64,000 nt of DNA. Source: Flavobacterium profundi (lineage in GTDB: Bacteria; Bacteroidota; Bacteroidia; Flavobacteriales; Flavobacteriaceae). The notes under the pieces were generated by a model, which was given only the letters and a program-made list of their open reading frames with translations, was not told the DNA's origin and did no database searches. This document shows positions 36,499 through 47,100 of this stretch, in pieces; within the stretch, counting starts at the first letter, position 1, and the number at the start of each line of letters is the position of its first letter. The translations under genes and the position numbers were made by a program. The stretch covers positions 69,015-133,014 of the forward strand of contig NZ_VDCZ01000007.1 of the NCBI RefSeq assembly GCF_006491645.1. The letters are read 5' to 3'.

Positions 36499-36532
36499 AA
36501 AAAAAGAGCCAATTTATTTTGGCTCTTTTTTA
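36499..36532. terminator. Bidirectional terminator between porin and prolyl oligopeptidase genes
   Basis: A long perfect stem AAAAAAGAGCCAA / TTGGCTCTTTTTT with a 5-6 base loop has A/T runs on both sides, so it can end transcription from both convergent genes. The stop codon of the minus-strand gene (36530-36532) is in its tail. Confidence 0.85.
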
Positions 36533-38617
36533 TTCATTCAAATGTTCCCAAATAAAGCTATAAAATTCGGCCTCTTTTTCTACATAATTTTTATAATTCG
36601 AAACCTTACCATAATGTCCAGCTTTGTCATTTATCTGTAAATAAATCGGATTTTTTTGTGCAGTTCTATTTTGTAGTTTTGCTACAAATTTATACGAATG
36701 AATTGGAGGAACTCGATCATCATTTTCAGAAGTGATGATTAAAGAAGTAGGATAATTGACCTCTTCTTTTATGTTATGGTAAGGAGAAAAACTTAATAAA
36801 GTCTTATATTCTTCTATATTTTCTGGATTGCCAAATTCGTCTAAATGATATTTTCCAGTGGTATATTTGTAAAATTGAATCATATCAAAAACCCCAACTT
36901 TTGGTACAACTACTTTAAATAAATCGGGTCTTTGAGTCATGGCTACTCCCACAACTAAACCTCCATTGGAAGCACCCGAAATGGCTAATTTATTAGGAGA
37001 TGTGTATTTTTCCCGAATTAGAAACTCTGCAGCATCAATAAAGTCATTAAAAGTATTAGGTTTGTTTAAACCTTTTCCATCTCTATGCCATTTTCTGCCT
37101 TTTTCACCACCACCTCTAATTTGTGCAAAAGCATAAACGCCTCCTTTTTCAAGAAAATGCAATAATCCCACATCATATTTAGGATCATTTATAACTCCAA
37201 AACCACCATATGCTTCTAATAAAGTAGGGTTATTACCATTCAATTCTATTCCTTTTTTATGAACGATGGTAATTGGAACATCCTTATTATCTCTACTTTT
37301 ATAGTTAATCGTTTTTGTTTCAAAATAATCAAAAGGGAAAAGGGTCGGTTTGGGTTTTAGGAAAGCATCATAGTATATATTTGTATCTCCAGTTGAAATG
37401 TTTAGTTTATAGTTCAAATAGGAAATAGTGTACGAATAAAATGTTACGTATAACTCATTAGTTTTATTATCATGGAAGCGAAAGCTTAAATCCATTTCCA
37501 TTGGAGCTTCAAATTTTCTAACAAAACTTCCATCATAATTATAAATGGTAATATAATTTCTACCTAAATTTCGATATTTACAAACGATATAATTTTCTAA
37601 GAAATAAGAATCAATTAATAAATGGGAATAAATCTGTGGAATTACTGAGACTTTTTCGTTTTTATTATTCAAATCAAAAAACCGAATATCGCCCCAATCA
37701 TATTTGTTATCAGTAAAATAGACTTTATTATTTTTATACTTTAAAAAAGTAAAATCAGAAGATGCCTTATCAATAAATTTAGTAAGAGTAAACTCTTCAT
37801 CTTCAAGATTAATATAATAATAACTTTTAGCAGTTTCTTCTTTATTTATTTCTACAATAAATAGTTTATTTTCACTTACAAAAAAATTAAAATTACTTTC
37901 TTCCTTTGTAGTGTCAAAAATTAATTTGTCTTTTTCTTGAATGTCTCTTAGATTATGATAATATAATTGGTAAGTAGAATCTTTAGCAAAAAAATTTTGA
38001 TTCGAATTTTTTTTATAAAAAATACCTTGGTCTCCTTTCCAAGAAACATTAGAAAACTTTATGTCTTTTAATACATCCTCTAAGGGATTTTGAGAGATAA
38101 TATCTACAAATCGTATTTCATGTCTATCACTACCGTCTGGGCTAATTTTATAAGCTAAATATTTAGAATTTTTAGAAGGATAATAACCATTTAATAATAC
38201 ATTTTCATCTTTATATATTTTATAAGGATTAACCAATTCTAAAGGCATATCATTTAAATTCTTTCGATAATGTAAAACAGAAGGTTTATTCTTATCTAGT
38301 CTGTAACTTGTATAAAAGTAGCGTCCTTTTTTAACGGGTAATGAATAGGTTGATAAAGAATGATAATCTTTAATTTTAAACAAGAAATTAGTTGCTTTTA
38401 CAACATCTTCAAGATGCTTTTTGGAATACGCATTTTGTTCGGTTACCCAATTTGAAACTTCATCTGAAGAAGTGTTTTCTAGCCAAGCATAATCATCAGA
38501 AATGGCAATTTCATGTTTGGTAAAAGAAGAAGTGACTTTCTTGGTAGTTGGATTTTTTTGACAATAAATATTCAATAGAATGAAATAACAAACTAAAAAA
38601 CAGACCTTTTTTTGCAT
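36530..38617 (-). CDS. Prolyl oligopeptidase family serine peptidase (S9A), exported
   Basis: These enzymes cut after proline in short peptides. From ATG 38617 the protein has about 695 residues: signal peptide (QKKVCFLVCYFILLNIYCQ), a seven-bladed propeller (about 60-420), and the alpha/beta-hydrolase domain. The catalytic Ser lies in GASNGGLVVG, the Asp in SENDDRVPP and the His in DKAGHYG. The GGSNGG-like motif and length match prolyl oligopeptidase of Flavobacterium (formerly Flavobacterium meningosepticum PEP type). An upstream Met at 38638 adds seven residues ahead of the signal peptide and is less likely. Confidence 0.9.
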   Translation of the reverse strand: MQKKVCFLVCYFILLNIYCQKNPTTKKVTSSFTKHEIAISDDYAWLENTSSDEVSNWVTEQNAYSKKHLEDVVKATNFLFKIKDYHSLSTYSLPVKKGRYFYTSYRLDKNKPSVLHYRKNLNDMPLELVNPYKIYKDENVLLNGYYPSKNSKYLAYKISPDGSDRHEIRFVDIISQNPLEDVLKDIKFSNVSWKGDQGIFYKKNSNQNFFAKDSTYQLYYHNLRDIQEKDKLIFDTTKEESNFNFFVSENKLFIVEINKEETAKSYYYINLEDEEFTLTKFIDKASSDFTFLKYKNNKVYFTDNKYDWGDIRFFDLNNKNEKVSVIPQIYSHLLIDSYFLENYIVCKYRNLGRNYITIYNYDGSFVRKFEAPMEMDLSFRFHDNKTNELYVTFYSYTISYLNYKLNISTGDTNIYYDAFLKPKPTLFPFDYFETKTINYKSRDNKDVPITIVHKKGIELNGNNPTLLEAYGGFGVINDPKYDVGLLHFLEKGGVYAFAQIRGGGEKGRKWHRDGKGLNKPNTFNDFIDAAEFLIREKYTSPNKLAISGASNGGLVVGVAMTQRPDLFKVVVPKVGVFDMIQFYKYTTGKYHLDEFGNPENIEEYKTLLSFSPYHNIKEEVNYPTSLIITSENDDRVPPIHSYKFVAKLQNRTAQKNPIYLQINDKAGHYGKVSNYKNYVEKEAEFYSFIWEHLNE

Positions 38618-38721
38618 GTGGAAGAAATTAAAAATCAAAAATATTCCTTTTTGAATAAGTTGACAATAAATAAGTATTTTTCTTTCAATTTAATATATTT
38701 GTTTACATCAAAAACAATAGC

Positions 38722-41067
38722 ATGAAAAAGTACTTTTTCTCTCTTTTTATTTTCTCCACAGTATTTGTACAAGCACAAACCCTTCTCTTAGAAGAAATTA
38801 TGAAAGGAGATGCTTTTATTGGTCATCAACCCTATAATCAACGTTGGTCTGCCGATGGAAATACACTTTATTTTGAATGGAATCCCAAAAATGAAATTTC
38901 AGGAAGCACGTATTATTGGCAATCTGGAATGCAAGAGCCAAAAGTAGTAGATGAAAATGCGTTTGATTATTCTACTGTAAATATAGAATCTCAAAGAGAA
39001 TTTGAAGAAGTATTTTATACAAAAAGAGGCAACTTATATTGTTATGATAAAAAGACTAAAAAAATCAAACCTGTTTATCTTTCAAACGAACGCATTTATG
39101 CAGTGGAAAGAGCGGTTGATCCAGCGATTGTTTTCTTTCAAATGAACCGAAATGTATATCAATTGAATACCAAAGAATTCTCCTTTAAACAAATAACTAA
39201 TTTTAGAACGGGTTCCGAAAGTCCCAAAAAAGAAAAGGAGCCTACTTATTTAGAAAAACAACAAGAAGAGTTGTTTCAATATATAAAAGATACTAAATCA
39301 AAAAATGATTGGTTTGCCGAAAAATCTAAAAAGAATCCTTCTGATTTACCCAAATCCATCTTTTATGGAAGTGCTTCTTTAGAACAATTAAAACCTTCTC
39401 CTGATGGAAAGTTTGTCACCTTTCGATTATCCGATTATCCAAATTCCAAAGAAACGAATGTGGAACATTTTATTACGGAAAATGGCTATACAAAAAGTGA
39501 ATCGGCTCGTTCAAAAGTTTCAGTCTCTAACCTAAGTTCTCATAGAATGGGAATTTTTGATATCGAAAAAGATACGGTTTATTATGTGTCATTTGCGCAT
39601 TTATCAGGGATTAAAAAACATCCTGAATACTATCAAGAATATCCAGAATTAAAAGAAAAAGAAGAGTCCGAAAAGCCAATCGTTATGGTTGCACCTATAT
39701 ATAATAAAAAAGGAACGAAAGCAGTTTTTGAAGCTAGAAGTCAAGATAATAAAGACAGGTGGATTATGACTTTAGACTTAGCAACAGGAAAAATTACGGA
39801 AGTAGACCACCAGCATGATGAAGCTTGGATAGGTGGACCTGGAATACCCAACTATTCTTTTGGAGGTGGTGTTTTAGGTTTTTTAAAAGATGGGGAAACG
39901 GTTTATTTTCAATCGGAAGCTTCAGGTTTCTCTCATTTGTATACCGTCAATTTGAAAACAAAGAAGAAAAACCAACTTACAACTGGGAATTGGGAAGTTA
40001 GAGAAGCGTCGCTTTCGCTTGACGGAAAAAGCTTTTATTTAACAACAAATACGAATCATCCTGGAAATAGAGAATTTTACAAATTAGAGGTTGCTTCTAA
40101 AAAAATGACTCCTATTTTAAATGCAGATGGAGCACATGAAGCAGTACTTTCTCCAGATGAGAAAAAAATAGCGGTACGTTATTCTTATAAAAATAAACCA
40201 TGGGAAATATATGTGGCTGATACGAAAGAAAAAGCAAACTTAAAACAAATTACGCATTCCACTACTAAAGCTTTTGAAGCGTATTCTTGGAAAGCTCCTC
40301 AAGTGATAACTTTTAAAGCGAAAGACGGAACTTCAGTAAATGCAAGATTGTACCAACCCCAAGAAGAAAATAAGAATAATGCAGCTGTGATTTTTGTTCA
40401 TGGAGCTGGTTATTTGCAAAATGCACACAATTATTGGAGTTCGTATCACAGAGAATACATGTTTCATAATTTATTATCCGATTTAGGATATACCGTTTTA
40501 GATATCGATTATAGAGGAAGTGACGGTTATGGTAGAGCTGTACGAACTGGAATTTACAGGCATATGGGTGGTTTAGATCTATCTGATCAATTAGATGGAA
40601 AAGAGTATCTAGTTAATACTTTAGGAATAGACGCCAATAAAGTGGGTATTTACGGAGGATCTTATGGTGGTTTTATTACGCTAATGGCTTTATTAACCCA
40701 GCCGAATACATTTAAAGCTGGTGCTGCTTTGCGTTCGGTTACCGATTGGGCGCATTATAATCAAGGATATACCGCAAACATTTTGAATTTTCCAGAAACG
40801 GATAGTATCGCTTATAGAAGAAGCTCTCCAATTTATTTTGCTGAAAATTTACAAGATCGATTACTAATGCTGCACGGAATGGTTGATGATAATGTGCAAT
40901 TCCAAGATGTTGTACGTTTATCGCAACGATTTATAGAATTAAAAAAGAAGAATTGGGATTTAGCTATTTTTCCTGTGGAAGAACACGGTTTTCAAGAAAC
41001 CTACTCTTGGATAGATGAATACAGCAGAATATTGAAGATATTTAATGAGAATTTATTAGAAAAATAA
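38722..41067 (+). CDS. Exported S9 family peptidase (DPP4/acylaminoacyl-peptidase-like)
   Basis: This 781-residue protein has a signal peptide (1-18, ending VFVQAQ), a WD40/beta-propeller domain (about 30-520) with repeated TPSPDG-like turns (for example LKPSPDGKFVTFRL and VLSPDEKKIAVRYSY), and a prolyl-oligopeptidase-type hydrolase domain. The catalytic Ser lies in IYGGSYGGF, the Asp in GMVDDNVQF and the His in EEHGFQETY. It is divergent from the S9A gene upstream, with about 100 bp between them. A TATATTTG element lies at 38694-38701. Periplasmic peptide degradation is the likely job. Confidence 0.9.
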   Translation: MKKYFFSLFIFSTVFVQAQTLLLEEIMKGDAFIGHQPYNQRWSADGNTLYFEWNPKNEISGSTYYWQSGMQEPKVVDENAFDYSTVNIESQREFEEVFYTKRGNLYCYDKKTKKIKPVYLSNERIYAVERAVDPAIVFFQMNRNVYQLNTKEFSFKQITNFRTGSESPKKEKEPTYLEKQQEELFQYIKDTKSKNDWFAEKSKKNPSDLPKSIFYGSASLEQLKPSPDGKFVTFRLSDYPNSKETNVEHFITENGYTKSESARSKVSVSNLSSHRMGIFDIEKDTVYYVSFAHLSGIKKHPEYYQEYPELKEKEESEKPIVMVAPIYNKKGTKAVFEARSQDNKDRWIMTLDLATGKITEVDHQHDEAWIGGPGIPNYSFGGGVLGFLKDGETVYFQSEASGFSHLYTVNLKTKKKNQLTTGNWEVREASLSLDGKSFYLTTNTNHPGNREFYKLEVASKKMTPILNADGAHEAVLSPDEKKIAVRYSYKNKPWEIYVADTKEKANLKQITHSTTKAFEAYSWKAPQVITFKAKDGTSVNARLYQPQEENKNNAAVIFVHGAGYLQNAHNYWSSYHREYMFHNLLSDLGYTVLDIDYRGSDGYGRAVRTGIYRHMGGLDLSDQLDGKEYLVNTLGIDANKVGIYGGSYGGFITLMALLTQPNTFKAGAALRSVTDWAHYNQGYTANILNFPETDSIAYRRSSPIYFAENLQDRLLMLHGMVDDNVQFQDVVRLSQRFIELKKKNWDLAIFPVEEHGFQETYSWIDEYSRILKIFNENLLEK

Positions 41068-41079
41068 GTTTAAAATAAG

Positions 41080-41114
41080 AAAAAGGGTTATTTCCAAATT
41101 GAAACAACCCTTTT
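41080..41114. terminator. Bidirectional terminator after the S9 peptidase gene
   Basis: A stem of about 14 bp, with one mismatch (AAAAGGGTTaTTTC with GAAAcAACCCTTTT), has a 6-base loop and A/T tracts at both ends. It lies between the plus-strand peptidase gene and the convergent gene ending at 41138. Confidence 0.8.
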
Positions 41115-41137
41115 CTACAAACTAACTAACCTATTTT

Positions 41138-41815
41138 TTAACCTAAACCCCATTCATCTCTATCAAGATTTTCAATTTTCTTCGCGTTCTTTTTCATTCG
41201 TGTGTCAAATTTTGGTTTTCTTAAGGCATAAGCAAACACTGAACCTGCACTTACTTCTAGCGTTAAAGAACCAGTATGACCAGCACTTCCTGCAAGATTT
41301 ATTGAAAACTTATCATTTAAAACAGAGACATCTGCCGAACCACTTGCAGATATAGAAGCATTTTGAATTAAATTGGATTCTACAATTACAAAAATTTGAT
41401 CGGCAATTCTTCCGTTTTTAACATCTTTTAATTTGTTAAAACAATTTCTGTCATCATTGGCTAACTTTCTTAATGTTGACTCGCTAGTAATATCAATTTT
41501 TATAAGAGATAAATTTCTTAGTTCGTCTTTTGTCCAGTTAACTTTTACACCACCTTTTCCATTTACTTTTGCAGTTGTGAAAGTACCTCCTACGCTAAAT
41601 GCATTGTTATCTGTTTTTGCATTTTGTAATTTAATCTCAGTAACTGGTTTTACAGGAAATTTTCCTTTTACAGTATCATCATGTATTAAACCATTAGAAA
41701 CAAAAACATTTTTATCTTTATTTCCATAACTTCCCAAATTCAGCGATTCAGCCGCTTTTCTAAAATATTTTACACCATTGTATATAAAATGGTTCTTTTT
41801 AATTGTAACTTCCAT
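41138..41815 (-). CDS. Protein of unknown function with beta-rich Ser/Gly/Ala repeats
   Basis: I do not recognise this 225-residue protein. It has no signal peptide or membrane helix. The N-terminal part (MEVTIKKNHFIYNGVKYFRKAAES) is followed by alternating polar/hydrophobic strands, and residues about 145-195 are a Ser/Ala/Gly-rich stretch with a beta pattern (IQNASISASGSADVSVLNDKFSINLAGSAG). The C-terminal tail is basic then acidic. The upstream region to 42048 (233 bp) is AT-rich and contains no other ORF. It may be a gene of accessory nature. Confidence 0.65.
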   Translation of the reverse strand: MEVTIKKNHFIYNGVKYFRKAAESLNLGSYGNKDKNVFVSNGLIHDDTVKGKFPVKPVTEIKLQNAKTDNNAFSVGGTFTTAKVNGKGGVKVNWTKDELRNLSLIKIDITSESTLRKLANDDRNCFNKLKDVKNGRIADQIFVIVESNLIQNASISASGSADVSVLNDKFSINLAGSAGHTGSLTLEVSAGSVFAYALRKPKFDTRMKKNAKKIENLDRDEWGLG

Positions 41816-42048
41816 AATTAATTTATTTAAAGAATTATATATTTATATCTAAAAAATCAATAAAGGCCTTTGAATTAATTTTTTGTAAAAATAGAATCAA
41901 CTGGAATTCTAAAAGCAAGGTGTTAACTCCTTTTTAAACAGTAAATTCCCCCTTTTTTTGACAGGAAAATTAAAAATTGAACCATTCCACTAAACTTTGG
42001 CTTTCATTTTGTAACTAGTTATTTGTACCTTTAAATAAAATTTGAATT

Positions 42049-42555
42049 ATGTTTTACAAAATAATAGTAGTCCTTTTTAGCTTAACTATAACCTCTTGCA
42101 AATGCCAAGAGCAAACTAAGAACACTCCAAACGGAAAAGAAAATAAAATGGTTCAAGAAGAAAACATACAATTTGAAGAAGTCTATTATCAAAAATGGGT
42201 TGCGGGTATTAAAGGAGGAGGAAGTGGTATCAATTTTTATATCGTTTTGAAAGCCCCTTTAGAAAAAGGAATAGTTTTAGAAAAAGTACAGTTTGAATCT
42301 TACGAAGGTTTGTTCATAAAACAATCTGATACAGTATATGTAGCTAATATTAAGACTAATCTAAATGACTTAGTACTAGATGAAGATCCTAAGAATGAAT
42401 ATGGTAATAAACCTCCAGCAATAAAATTGAAATCCAAAGAAGCTAATTTGTATTATCAAGTCAATGGAAAAGAAGTCATCCACAATTTCAAAAACGTAAA
42501 AGAAAAAGAAATGTTGGCCTACCCTTCTATGAAACCACAAAACAATGAGGAATAA
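42049..42555 (+). CDS. Small lipoprotein of unknown function
   Basis: This 168-residue protein has a lipobox ending at Cys17 (SLTITSC), followed by CQEQ and a Lys/Asn-rich linker, then a small beta-rich domain (about 40-160: EEVYYQKWVAGIKGGGSGINFYIVLKAPL...). It is followed by the flippase gene 44 nt later. A TTTTG-then-TACCTTTA promoter-like stretch lies just upstream but is imperfect. Confidence 0.75.
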   Translation: MFYKIIVVLFSLTITSCKCQEQTKNTPNGKENKMVQEENIQFEEVYYQKWVAGIKGGGSGINFYIVLKAPLEKGIVLEKVQFESYEGLFIKQSDTVYVANIKTNLNDLVLDEDPKNEYGNKPPAIKLKSKEANLYYQVNGKEVIHNFKNVKEKEMLAYPSMKPQNNEE

Positions 42556-42599
42556 GAAAAGAATTAATTACTTTTGCTTCTAAATCAAACCACAATACC

Positions 42600-44069
42600 T
42601 TGAGTATTTATAAAAGTCTATTTAAACAAACTGCAATTTATGGCTTGGCAACTGTTTTGCCTAGAATGTTTAGTTTTATATTAGTACCTTTATATACTGA
42701 TCCAAAGGTTTTAAATGTTAAAGAATATGGAGAAGTTTCCATTATTTTTTCATGGTTGGTTTTCTTTAATGTTATCCTTTCCTACGGAATGGAAACCAGT
42801 TTTTTTAGATTCTTTTCCAAAGAAGATAATAAAAATGTCGTCAGTACTTCTACAATTTCTCTTTTTTGGTCATCAATAGCCTTTTTAATAATTGCCTTAT
42901 TAGGAAGAAATTATTTAGCAAAAGTCAGTAATATTGATGTTGAGTATATTGTTTACGCCATTTGGATTTTAGTTTTAGATGCTTTAGTAATCATTCCTTT
43001 TTCAAAATTAAGAGCAGAAAAAAGACCAATATTTTATGCTCTAATTAAAATAGGAAATGTAGCTCTAAATTTATTCTTAAATTTATTCTTCTTACTTTGG
43101 TTACCAAAAATAGTAGCTAATGTACCAACAAGCTTTATCAGTGCGATTTATTTTGAGAATTTTCAAATAGGATATATTTTCGTAGCCAATATTATTGCAA
43201 GTTTAGCCACTTTTTTAGTACTTTCTCCAAGTTATTTTAAAATGAATTGGCATTTTGACAAAGTACTATGGAAAAAAATGATGCAATATAGTTTACCAGT
43301 TATGGTTGCTGGAATAGCTTTTGCCATCAACGAAACCTTCGATAGAATTTTATTAGATTATATTTTACCAGAAAGTATTGCGAAAACTGAAATTGGGGCG
43401 TATTCAGCCTGTTATAAATTAGCTTTATTTATGACACTTTTCGCTACTGCTTTTCGTTTGGGTATTGAACCTTTCTTTTTTAGTCATTCTTCCCATCAAA
43501 ATGCCACCAAAACATATGCAGATATTACAAAATACTTTGTTGTTTTTGGTTCTATTATTTTATTAGTTGTAGTTGTTTTTGCCGATGTCTTAAAGCTCTT
43601 CATTATTCGTGATGCTTCGTATTGGGAAGCCATGAAAGTAGTTCCTTTAATCATTTTAGCAAATTTCTTTTTAGGCATTTACAACAATCTTTCGGTTTGG
43701 TATAAACTTACCGATAAAACAAAGATGGGAATGTACATTTCTATTATAGGAGCAATAGTTACTTTAGTCATAAACTTTTTATTAATTCCGATGTGGAGCT
43801 ATATGGGAAGTGCCATTGCTACCATTTCAGCATACGGGACGATGATGCTTATTTCTTATTATTTAGGGAATAAGTATTATCCCATTCCTTATGACATGAA
43901 GAAAATAATGAGTTATTTAATTCTTTCAATTGGACTATCAGGACTATCTTTTTACATTAAAATATTGAGAGAAACTTATGTTTTTGGTATACTAGCAGTT
44001 TTATTTTACGCTTATTTTGTTTATAGAAACGAAAAAGAATTGGTAGCCAAATTAATAAAAAGAAAATAA
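42600..44069 (+). CDS. Wzx/MATE-like polysaccharide flippase
   Basis: This 489-residue membrane protein has about 14 predicted helices and the family start SIYKSLFKQTAIYGLATVLPRMFSFILVPLYT, as in other flavobacterial oligosaccharide flippases (polysaccharide biosynthesis family). It should move a lipid-linked sugar unit across the inner membrane. The start is a TTG at 42600, which fits the conserved N terminus exactly; no ATG lies near. No glycosyltransferase genes are adjacent, although the nucleotidyltransferase at 55222 could share a pathway. Confidence 0.87.
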   Translation: MSIYKSLFKQTAIYGLATVLPRMFSFILVPLYTDPKVLNVKEYGEVSIIFSWLVFFNVILSYGMETSFFRFFSKEDNKNVVSTSTISLFWSSIAFLIIALLGRNYLAKVSNIDVEYIVYAIWILVLDALVIIPFSKLRAEKRPIFYALIKIGNVALNLFLNLFFLLWLPKIVANVPTSFISAIYFENFQIGYIFVANIIASLATFLVLSPSYFKMNWHFDKVLWKKMMQYSLPVMVAGIAFAINETFDRILLDYILPESIAKTEIGAYSACYKLALFMTLFATAFRLGIEPFFFSHSSHQNATKTYADITKYFVVFGSIILLVVVVFADVLKLFIIRDASYWEAMKVVPLIILANFFLGIYNNLSVWYKLTDKTKMGMYISIIGAIVTLVINFLLIPMWSYMGSAIATISAYGTMMLISYYLGNKYYPIPYDMKKIMSYLILSIGLSGLSFYIKILRETYVFGILAVLFYAYFVYRNEKELVAKLIKRK

Positions 44070-44070
44070 A

Positions 44071-44098
44071 GACTTCTCTATAACCTATAAGAGAAGTC
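44071..44098. terminator. Bidirectional hairpin between the flippase and giant AAA+ genes
   Basis: A 9-bp stem (44071-44079 with 44090-44098) with a 10-base loop lies between two convergent genes. The T-rich tails on both sides are broken by a few other bases, so strength is moderate. Confidence 0.65.
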
Positions 44099-44107
44099 CT
44101 TACTGTT

Positions 44108-47100
44108 TTATTTTTTTAAGACATCTTTAATTCCATTTAATCCATCCGAAAACTCTGAAAGTAGCGCTACAATTTGAGCCATTCTATCTTCACCGCCCAC
44201 TCCTTTTATAAGTTTGTTTTTAATAAAAGTAGTTTTAATTTCTTCCCAACGTTTTTGTTCTGCTTCGGTTTGAATTTGCATTATTTCTTTTAATTTTAAC
44301 AAATTGGACTCTGCACCTGTAGTTAGGGTTTGTGACTCATTTTGGTAATGATTTAATACAATAGCTTCTACTTCTTTTTCGGTTAAAATAGGCTGAATTT
44401 TAGCTACTAATTTATTCATGTCTCGGTAAGAACCTTGTAATTTAAAAGTTGGTTCATTTCTATATTCATCAGACATAGCAGCTGATTTTATATAAAGCGC
44501 ATTGGTTTTTAGAACTGTATTTCTTACTTGAATAATTTTTTGTAATACTTGTTTAAAATCTTCTATTTCTTGTGAAGAAAAATTACCTTCCAAATCAAAG
44601 TTGCTATTGTTTTCCTGAATTGCTTCATACAAGTTGTATAAGTTTTGATAGGCAGGTTGTGTCAAACGCATCATATATTCGTTAGACATTAAGGCATTTT
44701 CAATTAAACTTAATTCGAACAAATCGCTTTTTGAACCTGAAATATCTCCTAAATTATAGGTGTCTGCTCTATTGGCTAACATATCTGGAATTTGAAATTT
44801 ATCACCACTTTCAGTATAAGGATTTCCAGCCATAACCAAACAAAATCGTTTTGAACGTAAATCATACGTTTTGGCTTCTCCATTATAAATTCCTTCAATT
44901 TTTCTTTGTCCGTCTGCTAGAGAAATAAACTTTTGCAAAAATTCTGGATTACAATGTTGAATATCATCTAAATACAGCATCACATTGTCACCCATTTCAA
45001 AGGCTAAATTTAATTTCTCTAATTCTTGACGAGCACCAGCATTTTTAGCTTCACTTGGATCAGTTGAAGTAATGTCGTGACCAATAGAAGGACCATTTAT
45101 CTTCATGAAAACCAACCCCATTCGATCCGCTAAATATTCCATTAAAGTTGTTTTTCCATAACCAGGAGGAGAAATTAATAACAGCATACCCATTCTATCT
45201 GTTCTTTTATTATTTCCAATTGCTCCTAATTGCTTTGTTAAATTGGCTCCAATTAATGGGAAATATACATCATTAATTAATTTATTTCGTACAAAAGAGG
45301 TTAAAACCTGACTCGTAAAAGTGTGTAGTTTTATTTCTTTTTTCTTTGTCTCTACCCATTGCTTTTTTAATTGTTGTAAGGCTAAAAACAAAGGCTTTAA
45401 TTTAGTATGGAAATAATCTAATCTGGAAGAAAATTCATAATAGTCTAAAGTGTAAGAAAGATTGTTTTCTAAGGATTTTAAACCAGTTATCTCAACTGAT
45501 GAAGTCACGTTGATAATTTGATTTTTATGATAATTTTGAGTGATGATAAAAGCAGCTACTTCTTCAATACATTCTTTTGGGTATACAATATTTTCATTTA
45601 AGAAAAATGTTTTTAACGCATTTTCAACGATATCATAACAGGCAGACGGATAAATATATAATTCCTTTACTTGATTGATAAATGCAATGTCTTTTCCTTT
45701 TTCTTTTAAACCTTTTAAGAAACTCTCATAAGCATCTGCAGCTGTTTTTGAAATAGCAAAAGCATTTCTATTTTCTTTTTTTAAGTAAATGGCAGCTCTG
45801 AAAGAAGATACCAAATCAAAGCCATCGAAAGTACTGTTAAATTCTTCGATTTTTTCGGAAAGACGTTTACTTAAATATTTGAATTGTTCGGTATTTGAAA
45901 AAGTTTCTTTCAGTAGACTTACTGCATTAAATTGTTTTTCATAAAATTCTTTGTCTTCTTGATTTAGAAAGAACCAAAATAATTGCGCTAAAGCACGCTC
46001 AGATGGAGTGTATTTTAAAACACCTAATTCATTATTTATTTGTTGTAAATGCTGTAATATTTTTAAGGCGTCTACATCATGTACACCCTTTACTAAACCT
46101 TCGCCAAAATGAGCCGTTAAGAATTCTTGAGCGCGCTGTGAGTTTGTGGTATCTGGAACAATATTTTCTTCAAGTAAAAATAATTCCCAAGCCATGTATT
46201 CAAAACGCTTTACATTTTGATTTTCGGATATAAATTCTTGATTCCAAACTTCTTTATATTCTTCTAGAGTTTCAAAAGCAACTTTCTCATAGAAATTGGT
46301 TCCCGTTAAATGATAGAAATAAGAATCATCTTTTAATACTAATGTTAAATCTAATTTTTGTTTGTTTACGGCAAATTTATAATCACCAAAAGCAATTACA
46401 CTGTCACCATCTTCATAAATTTCATTTTTATCTTTTAACTTTCTAACCGATTCTTGTTGAGCTGTTTTAAGCAATGTAGTAACTTCTTCTGCTTTGTTAG
46501 AATCATTTAAATCTCTAAGTTGATTGACAATATCCCGAATTTTTTCAATCATTAAATCGGAAGCAAAGTAACCGTTAATTTCATTCACTGTTTCAAAAGA
46601 AGCCGCTTTGTTTTTTACTCCTTTTAAAATACGTTCAGCCGACTGCAATAGCAGGGTTGTTCTTCTATTTCGAGCTTCGGTTAATTGAACACTTTTATTT
46701 TGAAAATGATTATAAACTTCTTCTCTTTTATTGTTAATTTCTTGAATGAAGGCATCAAAATCAACAAATTTTGCTTCCATTTCTTCTAATTGAATGGAAA
46801 GTTTATTAAGAAAGTCTTCGCATTTTTCAGCTGTATTTGCAAGCTCTAAAAAGTTAATTACGGCTTGATCAAAAAGAGTTATTTGTGCTTTAAAATCTGC
46901 AGACAGCTCTTTTCCAGAGATTTCTCTTTTCTTATTGTTAAGCTCAATACGTTGCTGATTGATTTGTGCAAAAATTAACGAAATACTTTCTATAATTTGA
47001 GTAGAATGAGAAGCGTCTTCTATTTTTAAATTGTTAACAATATCAACTAATAATTCTAATTGTAAGGCAAGTTCATCAATGCTTTTTTCAAGAGATTTTG

